DNA of 64,000 nt from Symsagittifera roscoffensis. Its lineage: Eukaryota; Xenacoelomorpha; Acoela; Convolutidae. Below are positions 23,741-37,060 of this stretch, in pieces. How positions within the stretch are numbered: the first letter of the stretch is position 1; every line of letters starts with the position of its first letter. The stretch lies in contig NC_087066.1 in the NCBI RefSeq assembly GCF_963678635.1, forward strand, positions 25,313,736-25,377,735. Reading direction: 5' to 3'. A program made the translations under genes and the position numbers. Below the pieces are notes generated by a model. The model saw only the letters and a program-made list of their open reading frames with translations. It was not told the DNA's origin and ran no database searches.

Positions 23741-24349
23741 CTGTCAAAAATATATTCATGTAACCCATGCCCCCTCTTATCTAAGTAAAAAAGATTTTAT
23801 ACAAATCAAGGTACAAAATTGATTTGAACGATTCATTTTTTTAGATCACAGTGCAACTTAATGTAATATGTTGGGAAATATAATTAAAAATGAAAAAAAA
23901 AATCGGGAAGTGTTTTAAAAAGAGACTAAGAATCTTATTACAAGAGATTTCTTCCCTAAAATTTTTTCCACTGGGTTGAGTGTGCGGCAGTCCTGGTATT
24001 GCTTATATCACAGCCCTGGAATTTGAAACTTCCTGCGCTCCATCAACGAAACTTCACTGATTATTCCACAAAGAAACAGAGAAATGTGTAATAAAAGGTA
24101 ATCGCTTCGTTTTATACTAAATTGAGCTCCCAAATCAATAGAAAACTCCTTCCTTAAAAAAAACTTACGGTGGCGCAAAAAAAAACATACGAGATTAGAA
24201 AAACAATTAATAGATATCCCGGGTCGAGTCGCACAGGGCTTATGGTTTAACTGGCTGAAAAGTCGAACTAGTTCGAAACATAAAGTCGAACTGGATCAAA
24301 CCAGATACCAAAATTCGACCAAAAATCCTTAGTCGTTCATAGTTAATGT
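23741..24349. other. AT-rich spacer, nothing recognised
   Basis: No open frame of note. A short GTCGAAC...CGAAACATAAAGTCGAAC stretch at about 24260 resembles the GTCGA-rich minisatellite, suggesting a stray piece of that repeat. Confidence 0.5.
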
Positions 24350-25710
24350 ATGAAATTTTGATAACTAGTAATTTTTCAAAGGTTTAGTTTATGATATCGT
24401 ATGATTAACGTATTAGTGAAATACGATCCCATCCCATTTTTTGAGGCAGATAAGTTTTATGAATTTTTTCTGCTACCGAATAAAGAATTTTTCCAGTTCT
24501 TTTCCCTAGTTTTTAAGAATTAACCAAACAAGTTTTGATTCTTTGTTTTGTTATCTTTTGATTTTTTCAAAAGTAATTAATGGGTACAATAAGTGTTTCA
24601 CGAAAAATATTGATAACTTGGCACTAACTAAACAAGAAGAAGAAGGTAACTTTGGATGAACTTAAAACTAAGGGCAATTCGAAACTTCCAGATGTCAGCT
24701 TTGAAAAAAAGAATAGAAAAAAATGGAGGAGAAAGAAAAAAACACTATTTTAAAGAATCATTCATAAGCTAATGTCTGTACAAAATTAAAGTTTAATAAC
24801 CAAGATAAGAGATGACCAACCATGAACAAACCTGTTTTCAAAAAGCGAAGGTTAGCACTACGGTTTTTAACTGTGCAATTCATAAGTTAATAAGATAAAC
24901 AGAGTGCAAATATCTGTCTTATATTGTTCTGTGAAGAAGAAATGGGGTCCAAAAAGTTTCTGCACTAGTGGAATTTGTAAGCAGCAGCATATCACGACAA
25001 TTTAAACAGAAAACGATACTAATTGGATTAAATGAAACTTTCAACCATTTTGACGCAAAGGAATCAGTAAGTAACAAAATTTAATTTATATTTTAAACCA
25101 GAAGTTAAATGCAAACATTTTTAGTCTGTACAATTTTGCCATTGAGAACTTTAGGAAAAATTCAGCGCAATTACGCAAAAAGTAAACGAGTAAATGTTTA
25201 GATATGCGACAAACTTGAAACTTTTAAATGATTTCAAGATAGCTATTTTAGACAATCATAAAATTTTTACTCGAATTAGTGATGCTCTGAATATCAACCC
25301 GACCAAATAAGAAACCAATCCATCATTTACCCAAACTATATCGATTAACAGCTGGTATGATGCAATTTCTTCAAAACAGTGCAAGACTTTCTCAGTAAAA
25401 ATTAGTTTCGTAATTTGTTCAGTGTAAGCTTCGGCGACTGAATTTGCACTATTTTCTATGATTAACAATTAATTTTGTTTTTGAAAATGACATTTTTAGT
25501 TTGTTTTCTCGCATAGAATATTTACATAAACCGAAAGTTATCTGGCTAGTGCAAACTTCTATCAAAATCTCTCTCCAGCAAAACTGAAAAAGGATGAAAA
25601 GAAATCAATTTCAATGATTAACTTTTTTATTCGCCTTATTACCAATACAAAATGGGGCTGAAGAAAAGAATACAGGTCTCATGATGGAAGCATTTGAATC
25701 GGTTCATAAG
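24350..25710 (+). repeat. Old kilobase direct repeat, copy 1
   Basis: Collinear with 27880-29115. Shared landmarks in order: GTTTAGTTTATG...ATCGTATGAT, TTTAAGAATTAACCAAACAA, GGTACAATA, AGAAGAAGAAGGTAAC, GGGGTCCA, AACTTTCAACCATTTT, GAAATCAATT and GGAAGCATTTGAATCGG. Divergence is high, so this is an ancient duplication or a dispersed element. No protein domain is evident. Confidence 0.7.
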
Positions 25711-27879
25711 TTATGTTCAAAAAATGCAAACAATCTGAGTTGTCTCTTTTTATACTTTCAAAGTGTCGTTCAAAAGCACACGCAGTTTCAAAATTGTTTC
25801 ACGACTTTATTGAGAATACAGATTTTAAAATTTCTGCATTATGGTTTGAAAAAACGATGATGTCAATTTACGGAATCTTGAACCTCATAATCCTGCGATA
25901 TTTAAATATGTCAGAAAATCCTTCAGAAAAAAGATATTGTTGTTTCAAAATAACTAACAGTTATTTTGGCACCAAAAAGAGAAAGACCAAATAATTATGC
26001 TTAATAAACCAAAAGAAGAGTCAGTGTGGATTGAATGCAAATAAAGTCTTGCCAGTAAAAAAGAAGTTATTATTTTTTTCATAGCCCAAACAGATCCAAT
26101 TTCATTGAGTTTATCGAACACAACAATTAGAACACTGGTATTGGGTTTTATTTCTCTAACCAAACAGTTGTGATGGGTAATTTTAAAGAAATATTTTAAC
26201 AACTTGGACACAAATTTTCGGAATCTTTCCTTATTTTACAAGTGAAAAAGATTTCAGAACTCTTTCTTGAAGGTTGATTTGAAACTAAAAAACGAGCTTC
26301 CAGTAATTTTTTCGATCGCTCTGTTAAAAACAGTTTATAAAAATAATGTTGAGAACACTACTTGGATCGCCTGATAATCCGGCATTGGCTCTAAAAAAGG
26401 GTCATAAAAACTTTCAGTCATCTTTTTCCTTTTTAAGGAACCTTTCAATTTTTCCCAACATCTAAAAAATTAAATGTTGCGCCATAATACAGACTCAAAC
26501 AAAGTCGAGCTACCAGGAGAAACCATAAACCTCTTTCAATAACTAAACCATTGTTTAAGATTTCGAGAAAGTTTTTTTAGAGAACAAATAAATGAAAATC
26601 TCTTATGATAAATTTTACTATGCAATTCTGAAATCAATTTCAATACCTACTTTTCATCAAATGATTCAATTCTGTTCAACTCAACTTTTTTAAATCAATT
26701 TTTTCTCAAAACTTTATTTTCTAAAAGCGTTACACATTCTTTTGATTCTAAGTTTCGGCCAATAAAACTTCAAACTTTGAGTTTTTCAGAAAACTAAATT
26801 AAAGTGATAAATTCCTTTATATGATGCCGACAGATAAATTAAACTTTAACAATACTGAGCCAGTTTAGATTTCTTTACACTGAGTTGTACTCAGGACACC
26901 TTGTCGAAAAGTTTGATATTTAACCTCTTATTTAAACCAGCATCTTGCAAAGGAGTACACTGCGCAGATGACAGGCTACTCTTTTGCGAAGTTTATAATG
27001 CAGATTTTGCAACAAAAGGTTAAAAAAAGAGTTGCCGATTATAATCAGTTTTTTTTTCAGGCATTCATTGCACCTAATACTAAAGAAAAGCTAAATTCAT
27101 CATATTCAGCAAAAAACAGTCGCAAAACCTCGAAAAATAAATTTTTCAATTATACTAAATCACTGCCAGCGAAGAAAAAACTAAAGTCAAACACCTCAGG
27201 GTAGTCAAAGACAATTTCTTGTCGTTCTTAAAGGTCGTTAAAACGGTTTTGAGAAAAATGGCTAGCTAAAAAACAAAAATTAAAATATATCAACAAAGAT
27301 GTTCCGACAGAACTTGCATTTAATTAAAGAATCAAAAAAATTGCTAGTCATCTGCACTAAGCGGCCATACCTCTGCAGTTATATATTGCGCAATTTGAAC
27401 AATTTAATGAATATTGCTCGAACTAAAAGTTGGGCATTAAAAATACGCGGAAATTATGCAAAACTTGATGCCTTAACTCATTTAGGATTTGATTTCACTG
27501 TAATGCCCATACCCATTTTCCTTGATTGGAAACTTAATCGCTTTTTCGAAAAGATGTTTGATCTCTAAATTCTTCAAAGTTTTTGCAATGAACGTTTATT
27601 CAGTGCGATGTCATTTTAAAAAATTATCAAAACAGAACAAAAGTTTATCTTCTGTTAGCAAAGTCTAACAAAGCAAAAATCCTAGTTAGCAAAACAAAGC
27701 AATGCTTTTTCGGAAGGATGTTTGATCTCTAAGTTCTCCAAAGTTTTGCAATAAAGATTTAATTAGAGCAATATACTGAAATTTATGCCAAAGGAAGAAA
27801 ATAAGTTTTTCGAGGAATCGATGACACCATTTTAGCAAAATGGATGAAGTTAATGACAATCATTTTTTTTGTTTTTCCA
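25711..27879. other. AT-rich region between repeat copies, no supported gene
   Basis: Short open frames (for example 25713-25994 +, 26968-27204 + and 27299-27568 +) are Lys/Asn/Phe-rich with no recognisable domain. A small local duplication (27539-27600 and 27703-27765; GATGTTTGATCTCTAA) is present. Confidence 0.45.
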
Positions 27880-29115
27880 GAGACTTAGTTTATGGAATCG
27901 TATGATAAGGCTTTTTGATCTCTGGAGGGCAACCCACGTTTGTGATCAACGTAATAGTGAAAAAAGATCCAATTTTTTGAGGTGGGTGTAATTTTAAGAT
28001 TTTTTTCAGCTACCGAATTAGTATTTTTCTAATTCCTTTTTTTTCTAGTTTTTAAGAATTAACCAAACAAATTTTGATTCTTGGTTTTTTTCACTTTTTG
28101 ATTTTTCAAAAGTACTTTACGGGTACAATATCTGTTTCAGGAAAGTTATCGAAAACTTGAACGCCTAAACCAAAGAAGAAGAAGAAGGTAACATTGGATG
28201 AATTTAAAACTAAAGGCAATTCGAAACTTCCAGATGTCTGTTTTGAACAAAGAACGGAAACATGGAGCAGAAAGGAGAAAACATCATTTTAATGATTTTT
28301 TTCAAAAGCTAATGTCTGTATAAATTGAAGGATTGAACGAGCAAGATAAAAATGACGGACCAAGAACACCGAGAAGGTTAAAACTACAATTTTTTCTGGC
28401 AATTCACAAATTAAAAAGATAAACAGAGTGCAAATGTTTCACTTTATTCTGTCAAGGAGAGATGGGGTCCACAAAACTTCTGGACTAATGGAATTTGTAA
28501 AAAACAGCAAACCAAGACAATTTAAAGACAAACTCATACTAATTTGATTAATTAAAACTTTCAACCATTTTTGATGCGAAAGAATCAGTGAGTAACAAAA
28601 CTTGTTTCGATGTTTAAAGCACAAGTTGAACCCAAACAATTTCCGTCTGTACAATTTTGCCTTTGAGAGCTTCAAAAAGGTTCAACGCAATTACGCAAGT
28701 TAAACGATTAAATCTTTAGATAAGTTACAAAGTTCAAAAAAGTTTACTTGGTGTGAAGATAAATGTTTTAGACATTTCAAACTTCTTCAAACTTTTTATC
28801 TGAAAAGAAAAATTTCCTATTTTTCTGAATGTAAGCTTCGGCAATTTAAATTCAACTATTTTGCAATGCCTAATAAGAAAATTTATTTTTGTTGACAATT
28901 TTTACTTGTTTTTCTCGATTAGATAGCTTGGAAAGATTGAAAATGTTTTTTGATTAGTGCTAGTTTCCATCAAAACTAATCTCCCTCAAAATTGAAACAG
29001 GATTAAAGGAAATCAATTCCACTTATTCATGTTTATTTGTTCACCTTTCCACTTACACAAAGTGGGAACATATAAAACAAAACAGGTCCCATGGAAGCAT
29101 TTGAATCGGACTCTT
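27880..29115 (+). repeat. Old kilobase direct repeat, copy 2
   Basis: Partner of 24350-25710 with the same landmark order. An extra AGGCTTTTTGATCTCTGGAG stretch near its start is missing from copy 1. Confidence 0.7.
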
Positions 29116-30130
29116 TTCTCAGCACAATCCAGCTATAACAGAACATTTCAAATCGAATTCGAAGCCGTGTTCTATCATTTCCAGAATTATTTTAATGATA
29201 TGATCACGCAAAATATCAAAAAGTGCCAATCAGTTTAAATCAATTTTTAAGTTTTCGGGATCTTTCGGGACCGTTTTTTATCATGGACTATTATGTAAAG
29301 ATAAAACCTCATCGTAAATGATCACGATTTTAGATCCAACCTGTCGTTTCGAACTCAAATGAAAAATTTTGCAAAAAAGTGCTCCAGGAAATAAAACCAC
29401 CGATACAATTGGACAACAACTGCCTCCAATTTGATTGCATTGGCTCACTTTTTTTAAAATCCTATTTAAGTTATGTGGCAATTCCTTTGCAGCAAATTAA
29501 TGCAACGTCAAGGTTGTCTTGAGAAGGTCAGTTGAACTGGGTTTTAAAACACACGTTTTTCAGACCCAAGTTAAAGATATCTGTGGCCTTCGTAAAAAGA
29601 AATCCTTTATGGTATGAAATTAGGTTTGAATTGAAACTTTAATTTATTAAGATTAACAAAAACCTATTACAGAATTAATCATCGCAGTAGTCAAATGATT
29701 CTTGATATTCATTGCTCAACTGCTTCGATACGGAAAATGTACTCTCCTCTCACGTCAAAAAAATGATTCTCATCGCCTGAAAAAACGAATTTCAGCGCGT
29801 ACGAATAAATGGAATCCGTTTTAATAGAAAGTTTTCTAACTATCACTAATTAGTTTTACCAATATTTTTGAGGTTGAAACGTGTTAAGTTTATCTACATT
29901 GGAATTAACATTTATTGTCGAGTTTTCTTTCGAGTATTTTGTTCCAGCTATAAAATTTTTGCGTTTTCGGCATATGTTCACTTCATTTTATAGTTAATAC
30001 CAAATATCAGTAATTTTAATCGGTCCAAAACTAGAGCTTCTAGGTTAATTTATTTTTGTGGAATTTTTTTAGGTGAGAAAACTAGTAAAAAGCTGTAATC
30101 TGATCTCAAAATGAGCACTTTTAGATTAAT
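29100..30130 (+). repeat. Old kilobase repeat, second type, copy 1
   Basis: Collinear with 30420-32075 through TTTCTCAGCAC(A/T)ATCCAGC, TTTCCAGAA, GGGATCTTTC, AACTCAAATGA, a GTAGTCAAAT(G/A)ATTCTTGAT block, CTCACGTC(A/G)AAAAAATGA, TTTTTGAGGTTGAAA and GTGTTAAGTTT. The copies are diverged and differ in spacing. Confidence 0.7.
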
Positions 30131-30419
30131 TACCTTGTTCAGACTCTTTGACGGAAAAATGTAAATGCCAACAATGTGGCATTAATTATATTAAACGCTA
30201 TTTAAACATTTAACCTGTAATTTTGAACCAATACACATTACTGTATTGATGCATCGTCTCTTGTAAAGTAAAAGAATTATCCTTTCTTCTTTAAAGATTC
30301 ATCAGTGGCAGCCTATGGTAACTTTTCATGAAAAACTGAAATTTATCTAAAAAGTATCTGCATCACCATTAGTTTTATTGTTGATCAATGTTTGTAAGAA
30401 AATCTCATTTTCGCTATTT

Positions 30420-32075
30420 TTTTTCTCAGCACTATCCAGCGATAATAGAAAACTTTAAATCAAAATTGAGGATGCGCTTCCATCAATTCCAGAAATGCTA
30501 CCCTGAGTTAATGTTTTTACGATACGATTGTGCAATATGTCAAAAATTCCAATCATTTTAACTAAATTTTTCAAATTTCGGGGGGATCTTTCACAAGCAC
30601 CTCAGCTTGGATTTTGCAAACAGTTTTCCACACAAGATGTGTTCGTCTACATTACTGAAAGCAAACGATGTGTTTTCTACTCCACAGAAAAAATCTAATT
30701 TTTCGAAAGCATTCGAAAGCATCATTCATGCGGTTTCATTGGTTCTTTCTAAAGCATTCAACTTTATTTTTTATGAAATTAAAATTAAAAACTAACCTAT
30801 CTTGGCTTTTAATCAAAACTCAGGCATTGATGAATAGTTTCTAAGTGAATGCTACCAAAAATTGACGTCATAAGAGTTTTTGGAACTGAATTGGAAAAAA
30901 AAGTTTGCAGCAAAACACACTTCTGTGTCCGTTGCTGTTCAAAAGAAATATCAAGGATTTTTAAAAACGTATCGCTAATATGTGTACTTTGACACAGTAT
31001 GTAGATGACTGTATGATGCCTGTGTCATCTATAGCTTTACATGAAAATCTGAACTAATAACAAAGTTCCCTACATATATAATTACTGCATTTCTTCGAAA
31101 TTTCACGGTACAAGTTTTTGAACAATTACTACGGAGTTCAAAGTTGTCGTTTGAAAAATGATAAAAAGAACATAGCATCAGACCGTTTCTTATCCAAATT
31201 ATTATGTGAAAAAACTTGATAGCAATAGAAAAGGATTTTGAATTCTCCTCTGTCATTTAAAACTCAAATGAGAAACTTTGCAAAAAAAAATGGCTCGGGG
31301 ATTTAAAACCATTGAATAACAACTGCATTTATTTTCGTTGAGTTGGCTGACCTTATTTTTTTTTATCCCACTTAGGTTATATATTCGTTCTTTTGCAACA
31401 AATTGTTGCAGCGTTAATGCTGTTTTCAAAAGTTCGGTTGAATTGGGCCCTAAAACGCCCGTGAATTGGATCCTAAATGAATTCAACTGTGTAATTTTTT
31501 GGGATAACCACTAGCCTATTACAAAATTAACTATCATAGTAGTCAAATAATTCTTGATAATCACTGCAAAACTGCTTCTATACGAAAACTGTATTACCCC
31601 CTCACGTCGAAAAAATGAATTTCAGTACCAGCAAAATTACGAAAACTTGACAAATCTACGTCGATGTTGAAGAAAAAACTGAAAGCCTTCTATACAATTG
31701 AAATGAAAGCTAATTCAGTATGTACGCACAAGAATAAATGGCGTGATTCCCATTTTTATAGGAAGCTTTCTAAATATCGCTAATTATTTTTGAGGTTGAA
31801 AAGTGTTAAGTTTTGTAAAATGAGGTTGCATTTATTGTTGAGTCTTCTTTAGATGACTTTGTTCGAGCAGTAAATCTATCGCGTTTCAAGCTTTTCTTCA
31901 CTTCATCTTACAGTTAAAGCTAAATTTTTGACAATATCAGTGACATTGAACAGTTTAATTGGTCCAAAGCTACAGCTTATAGGTTAAATCGTTTTTTGAA
32001 AATGTTTTTTACCCGAGGAAATTAGTACGAAGATAAAATCAGACGTCCAAAAGAGCAACTCGCTAGATTAACTCT
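30420..32075 (+). repeat. Old kilobase repeat, second type, copy 2
   Basis: Partner of 29100-30130, about 600 bp longer because of indels. With the 24350/27880 pair it suggests that 24.3-32.1 kb is built from reiterated units of an ancient repeat. Confidence 0.7.
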
Positions 32076-32264
32076 TAGATGGTCCATAAAGGATCATCAT
32101 ACTTAAGATCACCATAAAGGATCCTCTTGAGTCAACCTAACTGTCATCAGGTCAATTCTTGTTAAACCGTCTTTCGGGAACCTAAAGGAGATCCCTTGAG
32201 TCAGCCTTACCTACGATAGATCAACTCATAGATGGTCCATAAAGAACCTTCTTACTCGTTGTGA
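32076..32264 (+). repeat. Short degenerate repeat cluster
   Basis: GATGGTCCATAAAG occurs twice, and variants of CCTCTTGAGTCAACCTAAC / CCCTTGAGTCAGCCTTAC twice, within 190 bases. Non-coding; it sits at the boundary with a retroelement pseudogene. Confidence 0.55.
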
Positions 32265-33490
32265 TTCTTCTCGCTGTGATTCTTCCTTTCATCTTGCAAT
32301 GGTCTGGCTTTCACAGGACCCACGGTGTTGTTTGAGGGCATTGTCTCAAGGTCAGCCAACCGTATGGCTGTCGTAGAGCTGAAGTTGATTCCTGCCGCTA
32401 TCAACCAGTCCACGCTTACGATCGAGTACAGTCCATTTACTGACAGTCCCTGGCAATATAACAATACATGGAGGCTCTATTGGAGAGTGTGCAGAATATA
32501 GCGTTATCGAAAATAAATCCGACGCCCTGAAATTAAAATGCAAGAGACTTGAAATACTTCCAGCACACGTTGCTTTCTTTCTGCTAAAAGACTGTTTCTG
32601 CATTCCAAAACTTTTTTATATTTTATTTTAATCACCAGAAAGCACAGTGAATTGCGCGAATTTGACAATGAAGCAAGATCTTCTTTGGAGAAAATCTTAA
32701 ACATTCAAATAAACGACCAGAGATGGCAATTGCGCAGCCTAGCGCTTTGTGACTTGATATTTCAAAGCATTGCTGCATACAACGATCAGTAAGAAAGATC
32801 ATTCGAAAGTGTGGGTTGAGAATGTAAGTGAAAATTTTGAAACCCCTACCCGGCTTTCTTTCCAGAAAAACCTGATAACGCCTCTCATGAAGTCGTCAAG
32901 CACGTCCAGTCAGAGGCCTTGAAAGCCCAGGTGCTCGCGACTGGTTAAACGCTCTGCTCTGCCTTCTAGAGCATTGTCATTTCAACTAGAAGGCATAGAG
33001 TTCCGAATTGCTCTGGGTATTTGACTGGGCGCACCAATTTGTACTCCACAAAAGTGTTCTTGTGGCGATACAGTTGATACCTTCGGCAAACATGCACTAG
33101 TTTGTAAGAAGAGTAGATCAGACCACGCTCGCCATTCCATGGAGAACCACATACACCACAGAGCCCTAATACACGCAAATGTAACATCGTCCATGGAATC
33201 AAACGAAATATTTCGCAACGACGTGAAACGCCCAAACGGAATGATCTTGATTCTATGAACCAGCAGACGGCTCGTCTGGGACTTTACAAGTTTTTACAGA
33301 CTCGCCGATTCATATAGACACCTGGCAAAAAATGAAGGACAGTCTGTGGCTGACTTTGCTGAGGACAAAAAGCGAACCACATGTACGGGTTCAAAGGGCC
33401 ACACATCGTTCAACAGGTAACATTTGAAACCTATGGAAGCTTGTGCACAGACACATTCCGGTTCAAAATTGGCAAAATAATAACTCAAGC
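32265..33490 (+). pseudogene. LINE-like reverse transcriptase pseudogene (C-terminal half)
   Basis: Translating the plus strand in pieces gives remnants of the region after the RT catalytic core. One piece is VIENKSDALKLKCKRLEIL...AFFLLKDCF at about 32500-32600. A second is DWLNALLC at about 32940. A third is a Cys/His cluster of the form C-x5-C-x-C...H-x3-C with ARHSM at about 33030-33150, followed by a NGMILI block. This order is familiar from non-LTR-type retroelement polyproteins common in invertebrates (recalled, not searched). Multiple in-frame stops and frame changes show it is dead. The minus-strand frames at the same place are antisense shadows. Confidence 0.65.
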
Positions 33491-33982
33491 AACAGAAGTG
33501 TAGATACTAAGGGTATTTTACGACAAAGACTGAGTGTAGCGGTACCGATATGAAGTGCGGCATGCCCTAGAGCAACTCTCTGTGGGAACCCTGACGATCC
33601 TTTGGAAAAAATTTTAAACGATGACCGGGAATTTATCAAATTGATATCTATTATGTTTTTTAAAAACTAATGAAACAATTTACACCTGAATAATTTGAGA
33701 ATGCATTAAAATTGTAAATTCAAACAAAATTATGAGAGTTTGCAACTGTTTTGATTTTAAAAATTTCTTTTGGTGCTAATTTCATGCTAACATGTAGATT
33801 ATTTCAATACTCTTTGTTTGAGTCAAAAGTTTTCGATTCTGTGACCATAGCCTCAGTATTAGTTCCTTACTTCTAAACTCGTCGCAGGTTATAATTGCCG
33901 GTCTCTCTTTCCCAATGTGCAGCGCTTCTCAAGTAGGTAACTAATTACTGCTGGGATCTTGGTCGAATGTCTTCCAAATAAA

Positions 33983-34171
33983 CTACGAATTAAGACTATC
34001 GCTACCACACTGCCTTATATGCTGTCCAACTGGTATAACCTCTTTTGGGTGTTCCTCAATCCTTGTGGTGAAATGTCGGACCGTCTGGCCAATATACATG
34101 GATTTGCACCCACATTCAATAAGTCTGTACACCACTTCTGGTTTCAGTTCACTGGAAAAGGAGGAGTTCAA
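33983..34171 (-). pseudogene. GIY-YIG endonuclease domain fragment of a Penelope-like element
   Basis: The translated fragment contains VVYRLIECGC, then YIGQTVRHFTTRIEEH and a closing HIRQCG. This corresponds to the GIY-YIG nuclease core, in which the first two motifs are the paired Tyr strands and the Arg follows in the helix. In Penelope-like elements this domain sits at the C-terminus of the RT protein and nicks target DNA. This copy is embedded in a dead element. Confidence 0.75.
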
Positions 34172-34556
34172 AGTTTTTATTTTCCGCGTCGTGAATATAT
34201 CTGCGCATTGGTGATATCGCTGAGTGCTTTTGCTAATATCTGACTGTGATTACTCCAATAATGAACCATCAAGATGGGTGGTGAACCGCTGCTATATTCA
34301 CAGGGCTTACTTTTTGCAGCCAACTTCTTTTTGTTTTTGCTTTCCACGATGATTTTTTCTCGGGCTTGCGATGCAACTCGCTACGACCAAACTTCCGGAT
34401 ATTAGTTATTCAACCAATGTTCACGGTTGACATCAATCGCTTTCGACCTGTACCTGACCTTCTTCTTGCACTCGAGTCATATTCCATATTCAGGCAAAAA
34501 CAATTCTGGAATGTCGCTCGATAGTGCTGTTTCGTACTGCTTCAGCCAAAGATTTG

Positions 34557-34985
34557 CTAAGACAAAAGCAACCCCCATTGCCAAACCATGTTTTGAAAGT
34601 ACCATGTTTCATTGCACTTAAAATGGACCGGACAATCTGCCATGTTCAACAGTCTCTTCATGGTTTTCCTAGCAACTGATGTTGGATCATCTTGCTCATG
34701 CAGCTTTCTCAGAGCTATGTCTATTGCTTCTTCGAGTATATCATTTGTATACAAACTCTTCCTTTCTGGAGAAATCACAATTTCATTAGGCTCAAGACTA
34801 AGGCTCTCTAAGTTTTCTCTCGATTCTAGTGAGTTGGTTTCGAAGTTTGCGCCCTCAAATTTCTCGAAAAAATTGGCAATACCTTGTTCAGGTTATAAAA
34901 AAAGCTACCAGGCAATGAGAGGATCGGTCTCAATGGGGCTTTTTCTTCATGCACCTTCGCCAACCCATAAAGCCTGGCGGGATGC
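34557..34985 (-). pseudogene. Penelope-like reverse transcriptase remnant
   Basis: Two frames are joined by frameshifts. About 34985-34880 gives ARLYGLAKVHEE...PLRPILSLPGS, the conserved fingers region. 34778-34557 gives KSLYTN...EAIDIALRKL and KTMKRLLNMA...VHFKCNETWY, corresponding to RT motif A and the region before motif B. The motif A aspartate position reads as Glu, and motif B is scrambled after WY, so it is inactive. Confidence 0.75.
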
Positions 34986-35128
34986 CCTCCAGTAGACCTC
35001 ATCATTGTGTAGATATTTTTACTTATTTCGTCTTTTTCTTCAAAGCCAACAGTTTTTAATTGATATTTTTTCTATCTTCATAACGATAGAATCACCTGTC
35101 CTTTGCTTTCGTTGAAATGATTTGAATC

Positions 35129-35323
35129 TTATAAATCTGATAGTTTGTTCTCGTAGGTATACTTCCTGATTACACAAAATCCAACGCCTTTGTCATACAG
35201 TGCAACCAATCCATTACTCTTCAGACACTTACGGGCCTTCTGAACGCCCTTGTCAGATGGTGTTTGCTTAACACTTTTAGCATAAGCTTCTGCCACTGCT
35301 TCGATCTTACAAAGGGCCTCCAC
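35129..35323 (-). pseudogene. Penelope-like element N-terminal fragment
   Basis: Contains EAYAKSVKQTPSDKGVQKAR, then NGLVALYDKGVGFCVIRK. It matches the equivalent block of the plus-strand element at about 43880-44050 (AKAYAKNVRQIPRDKAV...GFCIMRKQTY). The block lies just before the RT fingers in this element family. Confidence 0.7.
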
Positions 35324-35339
35324 AAGTACTTTTAAAACA

Positions 35340-37060
35340 TTCGCCCGAAATTATCTACGGACGGAAAATAACGCATTAATATCGGTTCGAAAAAGTCGTT
35401 ACAACTTAAAGGCTATCGGCCAAACCGCGCAAATGAACATGTTTACATGCAAAAAAAATTAATGACTGAGTCTTAATATCCCCAGACCACGAGGCAACTC
35501 CTAAAAACGGGGCTACAACTTAATTATTATATTACGATTGTTTTTGATCTGTAGATAAAAATCATCATATCCATCGGAGATGGATCAACCCTTTCCCTCA
35601 TCTCCTATTTTCTCATCAACTGAAAAGTAATTTGATGTTATCTAACTCAATCCATGAGTTTCCAGGAGGCTAAAAATTGTTAAAAACCGGTTCACAGTCT
35701 TCCCCGAAACCTTTCCGGATTCTTGTTTCCATTCAAAGAGTAAAATCCTCCCGTTAGCCCTCTTAATTCTCGGGAATTGCTCAGTAAGGATTTTAGCTGT
35801 ATAACCGTTACAACTCGGAGCGCTCTTCTTTAAATATTTTCGATCGTATTTTCAATCTACTTCTTCATCTCCCGTACGTCAATTCTCTGTTAGCGAATAT
35901 CGTCTGTCTGAGTTTCGCTATTTCAGTATTCGCGGAAACAAAAGTGTAACTTGTCATGCACGCCTATTTCGAAAATTAAAAATTTTTTCGTCAATCCAAA
36001 TTGACCCCTCCCACTAAGTTCAATTGAACGATTATCACCACTAAACGTTCAAAACAGACAATGTTCCCACTGAATAGCTCCAAATAAAAATTCATTGATG
36101 CTTCTGATCGAATGTCACTACTCCCCGATCAGCCCAGTCAATATCCTCACTGAACTTCGAGCAATTTATCAGAATGGTACAATGTCATCCAGCAGTTACA
36201 AAACGCTTCAAAACAGTCTTTATCCACATCACATGACACACTACGTGCAACCAAGGGCATCATACTACATTGCTATAGCCATCTAACATTTTTACTAATC
36301 TGCACTCTGAGGTTATGACTTAAGATAAAATATTTTTTCTGACTTTTAAGGTCATTTTACCTAGTTAACACTTTTTCTCGTAGGGGGAAAAAGTGTTGGG
36401 ACGCAGGACAGTCCTGCCAATCAACCAACTAAAGTTATTCTACTATGCTTCTTCCCTTCAAAAATTGAGTTGTTATTCGTCCTGAAAATTAAAATTAAGA
36501 TACTCGGTTGTTAAAAGTAACAGCGAATTATTCTTTCTCTTCCAGAGATTACTCAAGTCTTTCATGTCAACAAAAGTGAACTGTCTTCCTAGTTTATTAT
36601 AAATAATTCACATCACTTCGACTCCAACACCTCTGCTCTTCTACCTTTTGCTTGCAACAAAGTAGAGGTTCGACATTAGTTTCCTCATTTCTGCAGAAGC
36701 TGTTGTGGAGGCAAAACTCCACATTTCCCACCAGATCTTCCTTTAACTTTTCTTCTTTTTCTCTTCCGTCACAATCAGTCGTTTTCAACGTTCTTTTCAC
36801 TGTGGTAGTTACTGCATTCCGATGTGCTACAAAAGCTCCCTTGAAAGCTTCTGATCCTATGTTCATCTGGTACGAACTCTACACTCTGCTCTGTTTCGAC
36901 ATATGCTTTTTTGCATACTCGTACAACCAGGCAGTCATGTTGGCTCTGAACCATGGTATCAGTCTTCTTCTGGTCCATATTTTCTTCACTTCTATCGGAA
37001 TGTTCATGATTTTTCATATGGTCTCAAAAAGATCTTTGCCTGATGTGCATCGCGACTTCT
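35340..37060. other. Insertion of about 1.7 kb inside the minus-strand Penelope-like element
   Basis: The element's conserved blocks are interrupted here. The inside contains minus-strand open frames at 36866-36597 and 37017-36775. Both have balanced composition and scattered cysteines, and they overlap a hydrophobic plus-strand frame (36652-37062). I recognise none of them. The part 35340-36590 has no coding signal. What was inserted, and whether it has its own ends, is unresolved. Confidence 0.4.

Noticed and set aside
32966-33235. Minus-strand 89-codon frame (MGVSRRCEIF...)
   Set aside because: It lies antisense to the plus-strand LINE-like RT remnant, whose Cys/His cluster and block order are recognisable on the other strand.
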